NCBI GenBank assembly: GCA_045535585.1
Contig: JAZSLY010000148.1
Location: 1 to 9,028 of the forward strand
Origin: RGIG6353 sp045535585
GTDB lineage: Bacteria; Bacillota; Clostridia; Oscillospirales; SIG627
Direction: 5' to 3'
Length of the DNA stretch: 9,028 bases
Positions 6,968 to 9,028 of the stretch are shown here, piece after piece (positions within the stretch are counted from its first letter, which is position 1; every line of letters starts with the position of its first letter). The notes under the pieces were generated by a model that saw only the letters and a program-made list of their open reading frames with translations, made no database searches and was not told where the DNA came from. A program made the position numbers and the translations under genes.

Positions 6968-6990
6968 ATATTGCTTATTATAGGCAATAT
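6968..6990. promoter_or_regulatory. Inverted repeat, possible operator in the AraC leader
   Basis: ATATTGC (6968-6974) and GCAATAT (6984-6990) form a perfect 7-bp inverted repeat with a 9-base AT-rich spacer. It lies between the overlapping promoters and the regulator gene. It could be a dyad binding site for a regulator; AraC proteins more often use direct repeats, so the binder is uncertain. There is no T-run, so it is not a terminator. Confidence 0.4.
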
Positions 6991-7032
6991 TTTAGTTTAA
7001 TAGGATAATTTTATATATAATAGCACAAAAAT

Positions 7033-7038
7033 GGAGGA
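7033..7038 (+). promoter_or_regulatory. Ribosome binding site fixing the GTG start of the AraC regulator
   Basis: GGAGGA lies eight bases before GTG at 7047-7049. The ATG that touches this motif (7031) opens only a seven-codon frame ending in TAA, so GTG is the credible start. Confidence 0.85.
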
Positions 7039-7046
7039 GAATATCC

Positions 7047-7862
7047 GTGGATAAACAGATATTTGCGCTCAACGAGCTTTCCGTTAAGCCGTTGGGTGTG
7101 TTCTTATACGTGCCGCCTATCGTCTGGAAGGGAGATTCAGTAGGACATATAGGAGAAAACGACATCTTCTTCTGGGTACTGGAGGGAGAATGCTTTTTGA
7201 GCATAGATTCACAAAGCTACATCGTACGCCCCGGGCAGCTTGCATACCTCCCCCGTGGCAAAATGCGTGCCTATACACACGCCTCGGAGCGCTTTTCAAT
7301 GTACGAAATGGCTTTTGTTGCCGAGGCAAACGGAGAGCCTCTTATGGAGGTTTTGGGTTTAACCGAGCAAAGCTTTGTGGTTGATATCCCAAACAAAGAA
7401 GAAATGAGCTCTCTATTTGAAAGCTCACACAGAAAAGAAATGTTCAAAAATCCGCTTTACGACGTCGGTTGGTGTGCGAATATAATCAATATTATACGAA
7501 TATACGCCGAGGAACGACAAAAGCAAAGCGGTAAGGATAGCCTTGTGTTCAAACCTGTGGTTGAATATATGTTAAATAACGTAGACAAGCCAATTAAGAC
7601 CGAGACGCTTGCGTCCCTTGTCTATATGCAACCAACCTATTTCATCAAACGCTTTCACAAAGCCTACGGCGTTCCGCCCGTGGCGTACCTCAACCGTATG
7701 CGTATGTATAAGGCAATGGGCTTGCTTGCAGGAACGGACAAGTCGATTGAAGCAATTTCCCGAGAGGTAGGAATTCTCGATACCTCTTATTTTTCAAGGA
7801 TATTCAAAAAGCATTGCAACGTGACGCCAAGCGAATATCGGCAGGAATTCAGAAAAAGTTAA
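7047..7862 (+). CDS. AraC-family transcriptional regulator (cupin sensor plus HTH)
   Basis: 271 residues, full length for the family. Residues about 15-95 form the AraC-type cupin ligand domain; YIVRPGQLAYLPRGKMRAY at 58-76 is the usual beta-strand hairpin that closes it. A helical linker (about 120-160) leads to the DNA-binding domain at about 170-270. The first helix-turn-helix is at TETLASLVYMQPTYFIKRF (185-203), and the second is at SIEAISREVGILDTSYFSRI (233-252), followed by FKKHCNVTPSEYR. Such proteins usually bind a sugar or related ligand and activate a neighbouring catabolic operon. The gene is divergent from the oxidoreductase-nagB operon across 199 bases with interlocked promoters, so that operon is the most likely target, with probable autoregulation. 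Sequence similarity to the truncated AraC at 4287 is limited to family motifs, so the two are not recent duplicates. Confidence 0.9.
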   Translation: MDKQIFALNELSVKPLGVFLYVPPIVWKGDSVGHIGENDIFFWVLEGECFLSIDSQSYIVRPGQLAYLPRGKMRAYTHASERFSMYEMAFVAEANGEPLMEVLGLTEQSFVVDIPNKEEMSSLFESSHRKEMFKNPLYDVGWCANIINIIRIYAEERQKQSGKDSLVFKPVVEYMLNNVDKPIKTETLASLVYMQPTYFIKRFHKAYGVPPVAYLNRMRMYKAMGLLAGTDKSIEAISREVGILDTSYFSRIFKKHCNVTPSEYRQEFRKS

Positions 7863-7864
7863 AA

Positions 7865-7903
7865 AACGTGATGGAAAACGAATTTATCGATTTCCATCAC
7901 GTT
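7865..7903. terminator. Bidirectional terminator between araC-type gene and cupin gene
   Basis: A perfect 13-bp inverted repeat (7865-7877 with 7891-7903, arm AACGTGATGGAAA) encloses a 13-base loop that can itself pair CGA with TCG. It is followed by ATTTTTA on plus and by GTTTTTTAAC on minus. It begins 2 bases after the regulator stop and ends 4 bases before the cupin stop, so it serves both convergent genes. Confidence 0.85.
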
Positions 7904-7907
7904 ATTT

Positions 7908-8252
7908 TTAATCCATAATGATAAGCGCCATAAACTCAAGGGCATCGTATCCGACGTTTTTAATTCCGTGGCTATGACCGCTTAAAGTATTCGTATAGTC
8001 ACCCGCGTGAAGAATGGTGATATTGCCGTCGTCGTTATACTCTGCAGTGCCCTTTAAAATATAAAAACTCTCGCTTTCTCCGTTGTGGGTGTGATAGCCA
8101 ACCGACGCACCGATTTCCAAAACGACCTTGGCATACATTCTTACCTTACCAACCACGTTATCCTTATTTATAACCTTGTCAAACTGTGCTATGCCATTCT
8201 CGGCTGATACCTTCTTTATTATTTCTCTTTCACTCTTTCTTGAAATGCTCAT
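7908..8252 (-). CDS. Small single-domain cupin protein
   Basis: 114 residues from ATG at 8250-8252. The frame also opens from a TTG 24 bases further up (8276), but the AAAGGGAAG sequence lies between the two and is spaced correctly only for the ATG. Cupin motif 1 is visible: GYHTHNGESESFYILKG at 52-68, with metal ligands His54, His56 and Glu61. Motif 2 follows: AGDYTNTLSGHSHGIKN at 83-99, with His95 and the usual Asn99. The fold is a single beta barrel that normally binds one divalent metal, acting as a small dioxygenase, isomerase or sugar- or ligand-binding protein in the cytoplasm. The substrate cannot be told from sequence. It stands alone with its own promoter, divergent from the ECF S component. 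Confidence 0.85.
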   Translation of the reverse strand: MSISRKSEREIIKKVSAENGIAQFDKVINKDNVVGKVRMYAKVVLEIGASVGYHTHNGESESFYILKGTAEYNDDGNITILHAGDYTNTLSGHSHGIKNVGYDALEFMALIIMD

Positions 8253-8257
8253 TTTTA

Positions 8258-8266
8258 CTTCCCTTT
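8258..8266 (-). promoter_or_regulatory. Ribosome binding site supporting the cupin ATG start
   Basis: Minus-strand AAAGGGAAG ends five bases before ATG (eight bases counting from AAAGGG). It lies inside the frame of the longer TTG alternative, which has no ribosome site of its own. Confidence 0.65.
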
Positions 8267-8292
8267 CCGTCGGCAATTTTTATTTACGGCTC

Positions 8293-8321
8293 ATTATAAC
8301 ATATATTTTTGCAAAGCGCAA
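8293..8321 (-). promoter_or_regulatory. Extended -10 promoter of the cupin gene
   Basis: Minus-strand TGT-TATAAT (the hexamer at 8293-8298) is a perfect -10 with the TGn extension. A weak -35, TTGCGC (8316-8321), stands 17 bases away. The start would be near 8286, giving a leader of about 34 bases. Confidence 0.65.
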
Positions 8322-8385
8322 GTTTTTTGAGAAAAACCACCATTTTTTTGTAAAATTATGAATTGTATTTCGTAATAAATTACAT

Positions 8386-8414
8386 TTGACATAGCTTTCG
8401 CTCGGTGGTATAAT
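8386..8414 (+). promoter_or_regulatory. Consensus sigma-A promoter of the ECF S component
   Basis: TTGACA (8386-8391), a 17-base spacer and TATAAT (8409-8414) match the consensus at all twelve positions, and TG at 8406-8407 adds the extended -10. Transcription would start near 8421, leaving only about 26 bases before the ATG, too little for a riboswitch. The imperfect dyad TTACAT (8380-8385) / ATGTAA (8419-8424) frames the promoter and might be an operator. Confidence 0.85.
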
Positions 8415-8446
8415 ATATATGTAAATTTATTAAAGAAGGTGTTAAA

Positions 8447-8950
8447 ATGAGAACGAGAACTCAAAAAATAGTGCAAGCGGCACTAATCGCTGCCTTGTGC
8501 TGCGTTGCAACGATGATAATTAAAATCCCCTCCCCACTTAAAGGATATATCAACCTCGGCGACTGCGTCGTGCTACTTGCGGGATGGTTACTGTCTCCAA
8601 CCTACGGATTTATTGCCGCAGGAATGGGCTCTGCTCTTGCAGACCTCTTTTCAGGGTATGTCACATATGCACCCGCCACCTTTATTATTAAAGGAACAAT
8701 GGCGTTGATTGCATTTTACATATTTAAAGCGCTTAACAAAAGAATTAAAAACACCCCTTCAAGAATTATCGGTGCCTTTGCGGCAGAAGCTTTTATGATA
8801 ATCGGCTACTACGTTTTTGAAGGCTTTTTGTACGGCTTTGGTGCGTCGCTTGTAAATATCCCCTCTAACGCAGTTCAGGGCTTTGCAGGGCTTATACTTG
8901 GCGTTCTGCTTATAAAGCTGTTTGATAAAAATATTATCAAGTTAATATAG
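8447..8950 (+). CDS. ECF transporter S component (vitamin-type substrate-binding membrane protein)
   Basis: 167 residues, normal for S components (160-200). Five to six hydrophobic helices are visible, starting with QAALIAALCCVATMIIKI, then CVVLLAGWLL, GFIAAGMGSALADLFSGY, APATFIIKGTMALIAFYIF, AFAAEAFMIIGYYVFEGFLY and a final AGLILGVLLIKLF. The YINLGD before helix 2, the GSALADL segment and the APATFIIKG segment are typical of the ECF S family annotated as riboflavin-type or general vitamin transporters. Such proteins bind a vitamin at the membrane and work with a shared EcfT-EcfA-EcfA' energising module encoded elsewhere. The substrate is not fixed by sequence; riboflavin, pyridoxine and thiamine precursors are all possible. 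AGAAGG seven bases upstream supports the ATG. It is monocistronic, between a consensus promoter and a strong terminator, with no riboswitch to reveal the vitamin. Confidence 0.88.
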   Translation: MRTRTQKIVQAALIAALCCVATMIIKIPSPLKGYINLGDCVVLLAGWLLSPTYGFIAAGMGSALADLFSGYVTYAPATFIIKGTMALIAFYIFKALNKRIKNTPSRIIGAFAAEAFMIIGYYVFEGFLYGFGASLVNIPSNAVQGFAGLILGVLLIKLFDKNIIKLI

Positions 8951-8952
8951 TC

Positions 8953-8988
8953 AAAATCCTATCACACCACGATGTGATAGGATTTTTT
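8953..8988 (+). terminator. Intrinsic terminator of the ECF S component gene
   Basis: A perfect 14-bp inverted repeat (8953-8966 with 8973-8986, core ATCCTATCACA) with the loop CCACGA is followed by a T-run ending at 8988. It starts two bases after the TAG stop. Confidence 0.9.
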
Positions 8989-8990
8989 AT

Positions 8991-9027
8991 GGCTCTATAA
9001 TAAATGTTGGGGTGAACCCAAAGAGCC
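8991..9027. repeat. Nested inverted repeat at the window edge
   Basis: GGCTCT (8991-8996) pairs with AGAGCC (9022-9027), and inside it TTGGG pairs with CCCAA around GTGAA. The structure lies outside any gene and directly behind the preceding terminator. It could be a dispersed repeat or part of a neighbouring element, but the window ends one base later, so its nature cannot be judged. Confidence 0.35.
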
Positions 9028-9028
9028 T

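Noticed and set aside
8253..8276. Longer cupin start at TTG (8276) giving eight extra residues
   Set aside because: The extra segment contains the ribosome site for the ATG at 8252 and is not preceded by one itself.
8415..8446. Riboswitch in front of the ECF S component
   Set aside because: The predicted leader is about 26 bases, far too short for any known vitamin riboswitch, and no T-box or terminator-like fold is present.

Overview
The window looks like chromosomal DNA of an uncultured, gut-type low-to-mid-GC Clostridia (Firmicutes). The evidence is strong AGGAGG-type ribosome sites, TTG and GTG starts, AT-rich intergenic regions with near-consensus sigma-A promoters, compact hairpin-plus-T-run terminators, an ECF vitamin-transporter S component, and a very long surface-type protein built of InlB/Listeria-Bacteroides-like beta repeats. 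This assignment is an inference from style, not from a marker gene. No rRNA, tRNA, CRISPR array, insertion sequence or phage gene was seen.

Layout. (1) Bases 1-4047 hold the 3' part of a giant repeat protein whose N-terminus lies outside the window. It is an alternating array of two roughly 70-residue beta modules, organised in a higher-order unit of 852-858 bp, and it ends in a 111-residue non-repetitive tail with no visible cell-wall anchor. A strong, apparently bidirectional terminator follows. (2) Bases 4129-4829 hold two gene remnants head to head: the C-terminus of a DMT/EamA-type transporter (minus) and the C-terminal two thirds of an AraC-family regulator (plus). The two homologies meet at about 4281-4287, as if a deletion had removed both 5' ends and the shared promoter region. 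(3) Bases 4835-6847 hold a two-gene minus-strand operon: a Gfo/Idh/MocA-family oxidoreductase with a cysteine cluster, then a glucosamine-6-phosphate deaminase (NagB type). (4) Bases 7047-7862 hold an intact AraC-family regulator, divergent from that operon, with well-formed overlapping divergent promoters between them. (5) Bases 7908-8252 (minus) hold a small cupin protein, convergent with the regulator across a shared hairpin terminator. (6) Bases 8447-8950 (plus) hold an ECF transporter S component behind a consensus extended -10 promoter, followed by its own terminator. The last 38 bases contain a nested inverted repeat cut by the window edge.

How the genes fit together. The intact AraC regulator, oxidoreductase and deaminase probably form one inducible amino-sugar unit: the regulator senses a sugar-like ligand, the oxidoreductase may modify a sugar or glycoside, and the deaminase turns an amino-sugar phosphate into a keto-sugar phosphate plus ammonia. 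No transporter, kinase or deacetylase is present here, so the pathway must be completed elsewhere. The lost DMT/AraC pair next door may have been a separate regulated transport locus. The cupin and the S component are divergent but not obviously linked to the sugar genes. I did not find a clearly new multi-gene system. The best leads are the deletion junction, the anchorless repeat protein with its super-repeat, and the interlocked divergent promoters.
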